A program made the position numbers and the translations under genes. The notes below the pieces were generated by a model, which saw only the letters and a list, made by a program, of their open reading frames with translations, ran no database searches and was not told the DNA's origin. DNA of 64,000 bases. Origin: Taxillus chinensis. Taxonomy: Eukaryota > Streptophyta > Magnoliopsida > Santalales > Loranthaceae. Positions 25,201-38,710 of the stretch are shown here, one piece after another. Numbering within the stretch: position 1 is the stretch's first letter; every line of letters starts with the position of its first letter. The stretch spans positions 44,470,771 to 44,534,770 of the forward strand of contig CM042088.1 in assembly GCA_023512835.1 (NCBI GenBank), read 5' to 3'.

Positions 25201-28200
25201 GCCGAAAGACATACCTGAAGTTGATTACGAACTTGATCTAGCTTGTATTCCTGAAAGACATGCATACATGTAGAAGAAAGAATTGTCAATTATCTCGAGC
25301 CAACATGTCACTAAAATAACATAACAAATAATCGATAACCAACCTGGTCCTGAAGAGCCTCCCTTAAATTAGATACAAGAGTTGCTCTAGCTGATTCAAC
25401 AGCTGCCAGTTGTTCAATACAGTCCCTCAGTACACCATGCTGCCCCTGCAGTTCCACCACGCGTTCTGATCCATAGAGTTTACCTGTTCCAAAAGTCTTA
25501 TAAGGTGTATATCTTTTCCTATTATCTACAGAAAAGGAATTTAATGAGTAGCAAAATATCTTTTCCTTATAATTGACATGGGTGGGTTCTTCATCCTCAG
25601 GCAACATTGTAAAATTACAAATGCTTTCCAAATTGTGATCCCCGGTGGCTAGCAAAATCTAACTACAAAAAGATTTTTTATTTTTTATTTTATTGTTATA
25701 TTTCAATCAGGTAAACATAACACAGTCAATAGATCAAGTCAAAGGTTTTGAACCCATAAGTCCAAAACCTAGGCTAAGAACCAAAGATTTGATACACATG
25801 CTTGAGCAGCATTCCAAATATTGGCCTAGGTTGAATCGTGTGGCCCTGGCAGATTTTTTCACCGGAATGGACTGCTAAACATGGGAGAATGAGGAGAAAA
25901 AAAGTTGGAGCAAAGTAAATACACTAAAGTTTTAAGAAAGAGGTGTAGGAGAGTGGGAGAAGAAAAACAAGGAGAGTAATCTAAATTCAGAAAAAGAAAA
26001 AAAAAAAAAAGACACAGGAGAGAATGAGGAAGAAGAGAAAAAAGGGAAAGTAATTAATTATTAGGAATAGGGCGTAGGAGAGAGTGAAAGACATGAGAAA
26101 AACATCAAAACTAATAACACTATTACATATTTGGAGGAAAAAATATAGCTAAATAGAGCACGCCCATATTCATATATCTGTTAAATGTAATAAATGCTAT
26201 TAAATACCAAGTATTTACAACTCTTTAAACAGCTATCCACTATTTTTTGTACAGCCATATGTATTTTATCATTTATTTATAGAGTATACATTATTATTTA
26301 TTATACAGAATATATATACATTATAACTTAATAAAATACGTGTACTTATATAAATGTTATGTTAACTTGATACATTTGAATATTTACTTGTGAAGTGCAG
26401 TTTTGGAAAAAGGAAGTAGATATATTAAACTTAATAAGATATATATACTTATATAAATATTATGTTGACACATTTGTTAAGTCAGAATTCTAAAAATTTG
26501 TGCATAAAACACCTAAGCAAATTGCTCAAAACCATATAGCATTTATTAGAACATTGCCATTGGAATTCAGGCTACTTGAATTGGACCAGCAAAACAAGAT
26601 TTTGAGTCAGAATGGTGTCATTTTGGAGCTTCTACTTAGAGATGAATAATAAACGATATACAACATAATACACAAATAACTACAAAAAGTAAATATTATA
26701 AATAATATGAAATCTGGGGATTGGGGGGGGGGGGGGGGGGGGGGGGGGGAGGTGGAGCAGAGTAAATGCACTAAATTTTTAAGAAAAGGGTGTGGGAGAC
26801 TGAGAGAATAAAAACAAGTCGAGTAATCTAACTTTTGAAAGAGAGAAAAAAAGGACACAGGAGAGGGTGAGAAAGAAGGGGAAAAGGGAAAGTAACTAAT
26901 TATTAGGAATAGGGCACAGGAAAGAGTGAGAGACATGAGAGAAATATTGAAACTAATAACACTATTAAATATTTGAAGGAAAAAATACAGCTAAATAGAG
27001 CACATCATATGCATATATCTGTTAAATGTCATAAATGCTATTAAATACTATAAGTATTTACAACTCTTTAAACATCTACCCACTATTTTTTTACCGACAT
27101 TTATTTTATCATTTACTTATAGATACATTCCAAATTATACAGAATAAATACATTATAACTTAATAAGATAAGTATACTTATATAAACATTATGTTAACTT
27201 GATACATTTGAACATTTACTTATGAATTACAGTTTTGGGAAAAAGAAGTAGTAGATACATTATAACTTAATAAGATATATATACTTATATAAATGTTATG
27301 TTGACATATTTGTTAAGTCAGAAATCTAAAAACTTATGCATAAAACACCTAGGCATATTGCTCAACACCATCTAGCATTTATCAGAATATTGCCATCAGA
27401 ATTCGAGCTACTTGAATTTGACCAGCAAAACAAGATTTTCCAACACGAGATTCTGAGTCAGAATGGTACCATTTCGGAGGTTCTACTTAGAGATGAATAA
27501 TCAACGATATACAATATACACAAATAACTACAAAAAGTGCATCCCCAACAAGTTAAAGAATGGAAACATATTGGTGATGAACTTAAGTAGACAAACATGC
27601 AACGTCCACATATAAATGAATTCAAATTCAAGAACCTCTCGTTGAAGCATTTCTGACCAATGCTATTTTGCTTTAATAATAAATTGTTTAAAATATACCT
27701 GAACTCATATCACCAGTGATCTCCTTATCAACTTTATCAACAAAATTAATTGCATTTCCACATTTTCAACAAAGAATGGGAACATATTGGTTATGAACTT
27801 AAGTAGACAAACATGCAACGTCCATATATAAATGAATTCAAATTCAAGAACCTCTCGTTGAAGCATTTCCAACCAATGCTATTTTGCTTTAATAATAAAT
27901 TGTTTAAAATATACCTGAACTCATATCACCAGTGATCTCCTTATCAACTTTATCAACAAAGTTAATTGCATTTCCACATTTGCTCAGTATGACTTCTTCA
28001 TCCAGTTGGCCACCATACAAAATTTGATACCCTGAAACTATTTTGTCAACTGAATTTCCAAGAGTTTGTTTCTGACAGTGCAAAACAGAAAAGAGGGCGA
28101 TGTCAGGTTGCACAACACAAAATAAAAATATGAGGTAATAATTATATCCATACAACAGGCCAAGCAACAAATTTTTATTTTTATTTTATTTTGCTAAAAG

Positions 28201-30165
28201 AACAAAACGAACAAAATAAAAAATACATCAAGTTACCGGCTTGAGGCCTGGCTGCTTCCCATTTTTTATATTATTTTCCAGCTGCCTTCCCATGAGCTCT
28301 TCCTTAAGAATTTGGCCACGAGAACCAAACACCTTTCTCTCTTCCCATATGCCAATCTGATTGTAAATCCAGTTACTTTTTAGTGTGGGAAAATTTCAAA
28401 ATTTTATCCACATTGTAAAAAAATTATTCAGTACCTCCTACAAGTAACATATTCAAATTTAAAAACTTAGGGCATCAAGGGTAGACCATAGAAGGTTTAC
28501 AAGTGATAACAATGGACATGGGAATTAGAGAAAGAGAGGATGACATATTATTGGAAAATGAAGGGGCAGGAAGATCCATATCACCACAATTGGAGTGTCC
28601 TTATGATACCCAGTATAACAAAGACGTTAGAGAAAAGGCCATTAGATTTTAGATAACTAAAATAAAGAATTCCACAATAACAAGTATCACTTAAAATAAT
28701 GATTTTGGTCATAAATATACAGTAGTGATAATCAGTAATGCATCATGGAACTTGCAGAAGCTTTACTTGTATTATCAATTTCAATACTATGTCTTAGACC
28801 CATAGACAAAGAGCTTTCTTATTCATCCAACAATGTCTATATTTGTTTTTTTGCTTTAACATGGTTCTCATATTATGACTGCATGACACAAAGATTTAAC
28901 AATTAAATTGGTAATGGATTAATTTTTCAAATTTATGAGCTCACACAAAAATAATAATCATGAAATATCTACAACCATTGTGTCACATCAATTTTATCCA
29001 CCCAGTGCTTCAAGAAAATATTTCCAGTTATTGATGGCTGATCATGTCTCAGCTCTTAAAATTAACTTTAGAACCATGGTAGCAAGAACTATCAATGCTT
29101 TCCTTCCAAGAGTTATGAAGATGTTAGACACTTTGGGTTTCATAACATGGAAGGATGCAGCATGTACTATGTTGGGCACTTAAATCTTATACTTCAGGAA
29201 AGGATGGCTTTGAAGTTATTTAACATAAAATAAATTTCAGTTAAATGTGATTGTCAATTGAATATAAGGCACACACAAATCCATATGAAATTCTAAGACA
29301 GATAAGATTTAATATGGAATTTTATACTAATATACCATTCGCATAGCAGCATTTCTTCCAAATCCATCACCATGCTCAATCACATCACGAAGAGCATCAG
29401 GAAGAACCTTCCAAAATTCACCAACAAACTCAGAACCCTTCCGCCTGCTATTCTGCAGAATATCATTTGCAAGATATAGAAAAGCCAATCTCTGCTCAGG
29501 TGGAGAGTGATGAAATTGGGCATCCCATGTCTCAACGACTTGCTTTGCTTTGTTCATATGAAATATACACCAGTGGGATAAAGCTTAAATACATTAAGGA
29601 GAGCCTATTAAGTACTATTTATTAAACATGGTAAATATGTTAGTGCTTAGAATCCTTTTAAAGAGAGCAATGTTAAGTATAGTAAGTAAATAAGTGTGAG
29701 GTGATTCATGATTACAGATGTTTATAACATTAATACCATATTGATATTCAATTTCAACAGTAAAGGCTCTGTTCAGATGCAACATAATAATGAAATTAAT
29801 AAGTCCCAATAAACAAAAATGATCAATATTCTCATTGTGTGATGGGAAGAAGTCTGCAGTTTTCTAGAAATTGTAGCTTTAGAACTTGAATTTGATCATA
29901 ATCACGTTAGGAAAGGACTTAACCCAATCGTCCAATCTATATTTCAACTAACATGGTAATTGAACAAAACGTGAATTGTTGTGGCCTATCCAAATTAAGT
30001 GAAAATAGGCAAGGCTATCTAGAAGATTATACGATGAAAAAAAACTTCAATTAAGGAATTAAAGTAATTTTAAAACTTAAGGAGGATACTTTCTATGCTC
30101 TGCTGTGAAACATTTAGCTTGGCGAGCTTTTCAACCAAAATCTGTTGATTAAACGTACTGCTCAT
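19240..30165 (-). CDS. RPRD/CID-domain RNA polymerase II CTD-binding protein (ENTH/VHS-like), 7 coding exons, 527 aa
   Basis: Coding exons: 30165-30090, 29583-29336, 28356-28237, 28071-27915, 25483-25344, 25250-25215 (a 36-bp microexon) and 20046-19240. All borders are GT-AG and all phases agree. Residues 1 to about 135 form a CID (RPR) domain: MSSTFNQQILVEKLAKLN, then SHWCIFHMNKAKQVVETW, LAFLYLANDILQNSRRKG and WEERKVFGSRGQILKEEL. CIDs bind the phosphorylated CTD of RNA polymerase II and act in termination and CTD dephosphorylation. Residues about 205-275 are a coiled coil (ELQGQHGVLRDCIEQLAAVE and onward), as in human RPRD1/CREPT. The C-terminal third is Pro/Gln-rich. The protein is most like the Arabidopsis ENTH/VHS family represented by At5g10060 and should be nuclear. 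A 5' UTR exon lies at 31755 upward, with a 1.6-kb leader intron (31754-30171). Introns hold a Ty3/gypsy element and tandem duplications. Confidence 0.9.
20047..25214 (-). other. Giant intron (about 5.2 kb) of the RPRD gene, containing a Ty3/gypsy insertion
   Basis: The intron runs from the donor after the 36-bp microexon (25214) to the acceptor at 20047. About half of it is the degenerate gypsy element (roughly 21120-23760). The remainder is ordinary AT-rich intron with no other ORF of note. Confidence 0.85.
21120..23760 (-). mobile_element. Degenerate Ty3/gypsy retrotransposon, same strand as host gene
   Basis: Pol parts run right to left. Reverse transcriptase is at about 23700-23081 (VSPVLLVKKKDNYWRMWVDY, FSKIDLTSGYHQI and FLGHVVSAQGVSVD are recognisable). 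RNase H is at 22906-22628 (FMVECDAPNEGIGAIL-like, then RTDHKSLLHLLQ). Integrase is at about 22250-21670 ([30 protein letters not shown]). The post-integrase region is at 21530-21269 (IHPVFHVSLLRP, as in chromodomain-type gypsy elements). The RT active-site box reads FFYDILVYS where the family has two adjacent aspartates, so one catalytic Asp is lost. Stops and frameshifts separate the pieces. Gag, protease and paired LTRs were not recognised. It is a dead fragment spliced out with the intron. Confidence 0.88.
25907..27538. repeat. Diverged tandem duplication of about 785 bp in RPRD intron 4
   Basis: Copy A (25907-26690) and copy B (26754-27538) share sequence from GGAGCA(A/G)AGTAAATRCACT to ACACAAATAACTACAAAAAG, with clear but modest divergence. 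Each copy also holds two internal versions of a segment ending ACTTATATAAATRTTATGTT. They are separated by 63 bp that include a G27 run (26723-26749). Non-coding. Confidence 0.85.
26723..26749. repeat. Poly-G run of 27 nt
   Basis: A single-base G run at the junction between the two 785-bp intronic repeat copies. It is the same homopolymer type as the suspect tracts elsewhere in the window. Confidence 0.85.
27555..27981. repeat. 216-bp tandem duplication carrying a copy of the 3' end of RPRD exon 4
   Basis: Unit A (27555-27765) and unit B (27771-27981) are nearly identical with a 216-bp offset. Unit B includes the last part and donor of real exon 4 (to 27915). Unit A therefore carries a duplicate exon tail (about 27699-27765) with its own intact GT donor at 27698 but without the exon's acceptor. 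Confidence 0.88.
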
Positions 30166-30672
30166 TGTTTCTGATAAAATTAGATCCAGCCAGAGGCAAG
30201 TCTCTAAAAAAGAAAAAAGAAGAGCAAAACAAAATGAGCGATCACTTAAGTTAACAAGGTAGAATCAAACATTAAATAAGATAATAATACACTCCAGTCA
30301 TATACAGTGAAATAAATAAGCATGCCATGACATTGGGAATCATTGGAAAGAGAAAAGAGGAGGAGGAGGTCCTGTTGGAATATTTTTCTTGGGATGGCAC
30401 ACAAGCCTCATAATTCACATGATCAACACTGAAAAATTCTTGTTATTTCTTGTTATTTCTTTTTATCTTTTTTTCCCTACTTTGTGTATAACATGATGAC
30501 ATTATATATGAAAAATTCTTCACTAAATTTTGTTATGAGCTTTCTTAGCTGCATGATCCATTTTCTATCCCTTTCTCCAAGACAATTCCTTCAAACTCCC
30601 TGAAACCAAAAGATTCAATAAAGTATATTCTTTTTTTCCTTTTGTATCCTATATTTGGAACTACTTATGCCT

Positions 30673-30885
30673 ATCAGTTTCCTAAGTTATAAGGATTTTC
30701 TATTGAGAGCCAGCTTAATGCTTGAAACTGTAAGATGCTATTCTATCTTCTTTTTTTCTTTTTTGATAGTAGCGGGGTACTCATCTTCTTCTACTACTTA
30801 TACCTATTAGTTCCGTAAGTTTTTAAGGGCTTTCTATTGAGAGCTAGCTTAATGCTTGAAACTGTGAGACACTATTTTTCTTCTT
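30673..30885. repeat. Short diverged tandem duplication in the RPRD 5' leader intron
   Basis: Segments near 30673-30750 and 30809-30885 both contain TTTCTATTGAGAGC(C/T)AGC and TTAATGCTTGAAACTGT. The period is about 136 bp. Confidence 0.7.
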
Positions 30886-31754
30886 CTTCCACCCTATTGA
30901 TTTCTTCATTTTGTTCTACAAAAATACGTACAGTTTTCAAAACCCTAAATTTGAGGAATAAAATCCTAGCTGGGACTGGCCTACACCACTTGTACATTAC
31001 ATTCATTCTTTCAATCCTGAAACAACCTCTCCTGCCATCTAGATTTGATCAAATACTATTCAGTTCCAAGAGATATCAGAGACTCTACCCAACCCCTTTA
31101 GTCAGGTTTCAATCCAAATCACATAAGATTAATTACCGTTTAGCAATTAAGTAGACTCTAATCTCTAGTCTTCAGGTGGGTTTCCAATGGGGCTGTCTAT
31201 TAATTGATTTTCACACGAATTGGGAGGCCACATTGAGGTTTACCTTTTCATACTACTAATTTTGAAATTCAATCAGTACTGACCTGTATTTTCGGTTCTC
31301 CAGATTCGGATTTTCAGGTTGCCTTTTTAGGTGGGTCTTTCTTATGCATCCTAAATTTACGATATTGCACGCTTGTCGCCCACTGCAGACTCTTCTTCAC
31401 CCTTAACTAGCAAGCAACCAGACCCTAAAACCCCCACAAACAGCATCTCACATGACGGTGTGAGTCAACTTGTCCATTATTAATCCAGTTTCAAGAGTCA
31501 AAACCGTAACCGAATCCCATAAAACCAGTAACTACCCTTTACAATTCTCAGTTCTCACTCAATAAAAACACCTAATCAGTAGCTTCTTAGTTTATGCGCC
31601 CCAAGCGACAAAGCACTCTTAAAAAACAAACGGGCCGGCAACACAAATCGTTGTGAGTTTCCAGAACACATACGATGAATGAGCGCCATTCAACCTAAAA
31701 GTAAGTGGAAAGCAAGAATTAAACAGAGAACAAAATCGGTGAACAGTAATTAAC

Positions 31755-32030
31755 CTGCGACTGAGAGGAACAAACAATGCTGTAGAATCGCGCGACAATC
31801 GAACTATCAACAATGAGATAGTTTACTCTGATTCTTCATTCAAGTTAGGGATTGGCGTGAACGCTGCTCGAGCATGAATCGATAATCGACTCTCGAGTCT
31901 TCCCTATTCCGAGAAGAAATCAAATAGAACAGAAGAGAGCAGAACAGAGCAGAGCAGAACAGGGCAGAGCAGGGAAGAGAGAGAGATAGTGTGGAGAGAA
32001 GAGGCTGCGCGGCTTTGGCCTCGAAACCGA
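31755..32030 (-). other. 5' UTR exon and transcription start region of the RPRD gene
   Basis: On the minus strand GCAG|GTTAAT (junction 31755/31754) is a good splice donor, and TTTTATCAG|AAACAATG (30170) is the acceptor five bases before the start codon. The exon is purine/pyrimidine-rich (GAGAGA and GAACAGAGCAGAGCAG tracts near 31920-31985), as in plant leaders. The upstream limit is a guess; the poly-G tract from 32311 interrupts the promoter. Confidence 0.55.
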
Positions 32031-32316
32031 CTGAGTTGAGTTTTTACAGGTTTCGGGCTTCTTCGCCTCCGCCGCAGGGACGCTAAAGCGTGTGGGGATT
32101 TTTTAAAATTCCTAAACTACCCTTTGTTTAAGGACTGATCGTGTGTTTTTTAAAATTATAATGCGTGTTTAATTTATTAATAACCGTTGCCCCCGTGGCC
32201 GCGTGTGTCGCGTGGTGGAACCGATACCGGCAATTTATTCATTTTTCGTGTTTTTTTTTTAATGTTTGTAGTTGTAGACATACAAATGGTGTGTGTAAAT
32301 ATACGGGGGGGGGTGT

Positions 32317-32643
<327 letters not shown>

Positions 32644-32646
<3 letters not shown>

Positions 32647-34240
32647 GAATATACTTGCGAAAAAACGTAAGGTGTAATACTGATCATGCCGCGATGTCTA
32701 CCGTATTATGTGTAAATACGTTTGTATGTAAAAGAATTTATGAATAAAAAAAATTGTGTGTTTGTCTATTATCAAATTTAATTCTTTTAAAAAAAATAAA
32801 TTACTTGGACAATATTATTTAAATTTTAAATATTTATTATCATGTAATTATTATATTTAAAAAACACTTAAATTATAATATGGTTTGATCTTACTCAATT
32901 TATAACATGTCATTTTTTTAAAGCAAATAATATTTTTCATAAATTTCACATTATATAATAATTAAGACAGTTTTATCTCATGAACTTTTTACCCGTGTTC
33001 TATTATTATAAGATGTCAACCTTATATCTTTTTATAGGTTAATATGTGGTTTATATTAAATGTTGTATTAATTAGTGATGTCAAATAATATCACTAGTTT
33101 TGAAATTCTAACATAATTAAAATGTTTGAGTGTAACTGAGTTGGATTCATAATACTTGTTATCATGATATTTACTAATGAGTTAATGAAAAAGTTAGACC
33201 TAACATTTACTAATTAGTAGTTTTGATTGATATACTGCTGGTGATATAAGTTGTGAGCGTCATTCGTGAAATGTATAACAATTTTATAATAAGATGATTA
33301 AGTCAATCAATGATGTATTATTGGATCTTAAATTAAATCAAACTAAAGTAAGTGTTAAAAGGTTAGCGAAAATCAATTTCATGTTAGTAGGAGCAATAGT
33401 CAATATTATTCAATATCAAATCAATGATAGTGAATAAAAGTCTAAAGTTGAACGAGCTCTAATATAAAAATGAATTGAATTATTCATGTTAATGACTATT
33501 CGCATCCAGAATGTTCCCTGCATTCCAATAAGTTGTTAGCATTCAAAGAATGCATTAGTCTTCATATAAGTTGTCTCAAATTAAAACATTATGTGTCATT
33601 AGAGAATCACAAATTGAGTCATTACATAAAGTTGGGAAATAGGACAATGATTACTTGCTATTGATATGGGTCATTACCACTTATTACAATAGTTGTTTTG
33701 TATAGGTGTTGAGACCATTACTCTTCATTTAAAACAATACATATTGCAATACATTTATGACCATTATTCTAGATTGCAAAACATTTAAGATTATTATCTC
33801 ACACTACTAAACATTTAGAACTATCATCTTATACCATTCAATTAGTGACCATTATCCTATCATCAATCATTAGGGACCATTATTTTGTGTACTAGTAACC
33901 ATAACTTAACAACATTAGTTTACATCACATCATATACAAACAAAATTAGAGGGGAGAGAAAAAAAGTTGCATTTTTTATTGCAAGAGGAATATCATTAAA
34001 ATGAGCATAAATTTTTTTCTTGTTTTGCTCATTATTCATTTTAATTGCAACTCAAGTTTGACTTTCTTTTTTAATCATATTTATCATTTTTCAACAAAAA
34101 AACCCAAAAAAAAAACTTTCAAGTTGTATCCGTGTTTCTCTTGTTCTTTTTTTTTTTTTTTGCTTGTTTGTGGTTTTGACTTTATTTTGTTTATTTATTT
34201 TAATTTTGGTAGTTCATATATTGGGCGGGTCAAATAGGTC
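32644..34240. other. AT-rich intergenic DNA with a degenerate short repeat
   Basis: About 33690-33880 repeats variants of GACCATTATC/CATTTAGAACTATCATCTTA at roughly 40-45-bp spacing, a worn minisatellite. Otherwise no gene. Confidence 0.4.
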
Positions 34241-34393
34241 CTCTTGACAATTGTATAACAAGAGAAATATGGCATCCCTTTTAGGCTCTATCTAACAAGC
34301 CTTTTAAAGCGAACGCCCACTCTGGCTTCTCCAATTGGCTTTACTAAAAACTAGTCTGATAGGTAATAGAGCCCAGGCTTTTAATTACCGCGG

Positions 34394-34770
34394 GTGGTCC
34401 TTATTTCTCCTCACGTGGTCCTAAGAGAGAAGAAAATTCCTGGCACCACCCCATTGTTGCTTTTTGGATCAAGGATGGGAATTGTTCTTGTTAAACATGT
34501 CAGTGCAACTAATGTTAATGTTGCGCAAATGCAGTGTATGTGTAGCTGTTGGAGGACTACATATCTTGTGGTCAATTGTTGTATTGGAAAATATCGTACG
34601 GATTCTATACAAAGAAGGAATACCAAAAATGGGCACACCCATACAATGACCAATTGTGCAGGATAACTATTCCAAGCATTCCATTAACAACGCTGTATAA
34701 TCATAGTACCATTCTGCAATTGAAAGCCTACTTATCCAGTTGCAAACCAAATTATGTATTCAATAAAAAA
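34394..34770 (+). other. Unassigned segment with overlapping short ORFs; possible non-coding transcript
   Basis: Two overlapping frames (34394-34666 and 34549-34773) and an antisense one are open, but none has a recognisable domain. An AATAAA signal at about 34761 follows. It may be an unannotated transcript or gene relic; no function can be assigned. Confidence 0.15.
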
Positions 34771-34779
34771 TAAAAAATT

Positions 34780-37700
34780 ACATGGAGGAGCATTACACCA
34801 TATTTAATGGGCTCCCGTTTAATTATTTTTTCTTATCCTGCAACACCAAGTAAATTTGGAAGAAAGAACATAAATCTAATGTATTCATAAATTTTAATAT
34901 ACGTAGGTTGAATAATGATGAATTTTAGTATCAATAGGGCTGACTATTACATGATTCCCAATGTGAATGAGAAAGTAGAAGGTTGTCACTTGCCATAAAT
35001 GTTTTCCTCACCAGGCAGTACTAATCACGCATCCAGTAATTGCCTTCACAATCAAACCTACAAAATTGAAAAGACTCTCCTTATTTTAGCTCAGTACCCG
35101 AGAAATATTATGAAATTTACTTGTACCAGTCAAACGCAAACTTCACTGAGGCTAATGGCTAATCTAAAAAAGTATTGAAGCTGGAATCAATAAAATATCA
35201 CCAGCAATAAAAATAAATAAATGTAGTCAATGCTAATGACATTGATACTTTACACATCTTCAAGATTTACACAAGGAATGTCAGAGTTAATAATGCACTT
35301 CTCAATAGCCTAGTTGGAGAATTTAACTTTTTTTTTAAACATCACTTTTCAATCTATTTATTTTAACCAAAAATTTAACATTACAAGTTGTTCTTTTTTG
35401 GAATTAACATCTACTATTCACTATCAACTTTTTAAATAATAATACTTTCTATTTTTCCCCTTTTTAATTTTTCTTTCCTCTTTTTATTTTCAACAAATAA
35501 ATAAATATTTGACAAATATTTTTTTAACAACATATTGATAATAAATTGTTAAAGTAAAAAAACTAAAAAGTGTACGGTAAAAAGTGATGTCTTATGATTT
35601 TTTTTTTAAATTATTGTGCATACTCTTATTATTGAGTCAAATTCTATGGATATCTTACTTTCAAATCGTGAGAGCATCATGACATAAGAATGGAATGATT
35701 TTGGATAATATAAAAAGCGAGTTGTATTATATATATACACACACATTCAATTTTTAAAAGTAAAGTTGTTCAAGTGGAATTAAGTATGTTACAATAATAT
35801 TTTAGTTGGAGAATATATCCGAATTGCTTGTTCTAACACCAGAATATTGTTTTTACATCTAATATTTCCATTACTTTTCAACATGAGTCTCTATTTTATC
35901 TTTTAAAATATTTTCACTAGTTTTATAAGCTTCATTTATGTTTTAGGAAATTAATAGTACACTATTTGATACATTTTATTTATCATTTATATTTCATTTT
36001 TCATATATATATATATATATATTATTTTATTTTATTTTATTTATTTATTATAACCAATTAAAAGTGTGCGTGTGTTAACAAATATTATAAAAAATATTTG
36101 AATGATAAATAATGATCCTCCAAATATGATGATTTTATCTCAAATATCTATTTTTAATCTCTAAATTTTATAGTTTAAAGGATCTGATATAGTATTGTTT
36201 TTTATCTAAAAGTTTATTTTTTAAAAAATAATATTTTAAAGGAGCTAATATGAATGCTTTATCACTTTTTTCTTTATAAAAATGAACATTTTGAAGAGGA
36301 AAATGATACTCACACTCTCCAAAAGGCTAAACATATCCACCTACTATTTTAAATTACATATAAAAGTATAAAAATACTCTAAAAAGTATATTTTTAATAC
36401 TCTTCGAATAATAATCTTAGAACATAAATAGAATGATCGAAAAATATTATTCGAATATTATATTTATGTTCTAATTAGTTTTTTGAATACTCTTTATTCG
36501 AAAATAATATTTCAAATATTAAATTTATCTGCAAATAATTCTGAAAAATATTTTTATTCAAATAATATTATTCGAATATTTATTTAATATTAAAATATTA
36601 ATATGTAAATAGTTTTTTATTATTATACTTATAAGAGGTAATTTAGTGATTTCATATTGATGATAGGTGTGATAATAAATTTGATGGTCCATTTATTCTT
36701 ATCCTTTTGAAAATCATTCTGTTCGCAGAATTTATTATTTGTTTTTGAAAATATAGATTGGTTAATTAATTAATTGGCCCGCTGTTTCTTTTTTGCTTTT
36801 CCTCCTCTTTCTTCGTAAATTTCAAATTTCAAACTTCAAATTGACGTCATGTGTGGTGCCAGGTGGTGTCACACACACACATATATATATATAATCATTT
36901 ATGGTAAATAATCAGTAAACAAAATTCAATATAATTAAAGGAACTCAATTTAATCAGGGGATTAAAAGCTATATATATAATTATTTGTCTTAACCTTGCT
37001 CACTATTCTGGCAGAGATATTTCATCACGAACAATTACCTGTATCCGTATCAATCCAGTTAAGGAAATGCCATTAAATTTAAATAACTTATTCGAAAAAA
37101 AGTAGGAAACACGTTTTATTAATATTTGCATCCATGTATATCCTAAAGAAGAAAATTGTTATTATATTTGTTCAATACCTAAAATGCATTTTTCAATACT
37201 CCCTCACAAATATTTTATTTTCTCTGGAGAATGCATAAGTGTTTTTGAAAAAACAAACCATAAACAACAATTTATGGGGAAAATAAATAAATATTATTTT
37301 CCAATATATAACATCAAATAATAACTATGATTAAATATATAAAAATATATATATAAAGAGTTTATGATATAATGAAATAATATTCATCAAATTTGAATCC
37401 AACGGTTCAGATCTAATACAACTATATAATGCGGGGGCATTAGTTATGAAAATTTGGACCAAATATTTGCTGATATATAAGATCTCATTATATTGTAACA
37501 CAAACTCTTGATATATGGGGATGCAAATACATAAATAAGTAAAATAATTAACTATTTACAATATACAAAAGAGCAATGCTATACATATAAATATATTGTA
37601 CATTTAAATTGTGTGGGCCATACTTTTTGTTATTGAATTAATATTTTTAAAAAAAGTCAATACAATAGTAGAGAGATATCCTGTATAATTCACCTACACA

Positions 37701-38500
37701 ATTTACATGCATATACAATTTTTCTAAAAAAAAAAAGAGACCCTAAATAGGCTATTTCAAAACATTTAAGATGATATAGTGTTATTGTTTTATGAATTTT
37801 GCTTTGTCTAATTGGTAAAAAGACTAGTATAGTTGAATTTTATGATTAAATTATGAGTCTTTATAGTTACATGATGTAATACATTAAAATTATATCGTTT
37901 TAATATTTTTATATTAAAATTTATGTTATTTTCTTATACTATTTAATATATATATATATATATCAATGTAGTTTTAATGTACTGCATTCATATAGAATTT
38001 GAACTTTTTATGATTTAACAAAGAAAAATTGTTGTTCAATTCAAAATTTTATGATAAATCAAAGGATTTGTTGATGATTTCTATATGGTTTAATTTAAAA
38101 TCCCACCGAAAGAACAAGATATATACCCGTATGAATTTAAGCCTATATCAATGTAAATAAAATACCACGGAGAAATATTGTATGGTAAGTATTAGTATAT
38201 GTTACTTTAATATAGAACTATGAAATTCTAACCATAAAAAAATTAGCTCATTGTTAAAAGTCACAAGGAAAAAGACTGATATTATGCTTTTAAGGTTATT
38301 TCCAATGTTTAAGCACTCCGAACTTAGTTACGTGAAATATATGAGGATCTGTGCTTAACTCTTCAGGATTAATAAGTAAAAATACCATTCTCATGATTTA
38401 AAAATAGTGGCCGTTGGTCATAACACCTCACTATACTCTTAAATTTTATTTCATTTATTTATTTAAAAAAAAAAAAACAACAAAGTAAAGCATTGTTACA
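34780..38500. other. Long AT-rich intergenic DNA
   Basis: Very AT-rich sequence with short TA microsatellites (about 36004-36022, 37945-37964) and alternating TATTCGAATA-type palindromes near 36440-36590. No gene, RNA gene or transposon end could be fixed. Confidence 0.5.
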
Positions 38501-38710
38501 TGAATTTGTTTGAGTACGCTAATTGTCAAACTTCACGTTGGAGGGATGCCCGCCCGTCTCGGTCCTCGGACGATGAGACGAGCATACAAAATGTTATCCA
38601 AATATTAATTACCAATCAATTTATTTTCATGGATTAATCAGCAATTAATTATTAATTGTTGATGAATCTATTCAAATGTCCTCAGCGTTACAATTGTTTG
38701 CCGTTAAAGT

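Noticed and set aside
33690..33880. Possible CRISPR-like spaced repeat
   Set aside because: Units are degenerate, spacing irregular and the context is a plant genome; a worn minisatellite explains it.
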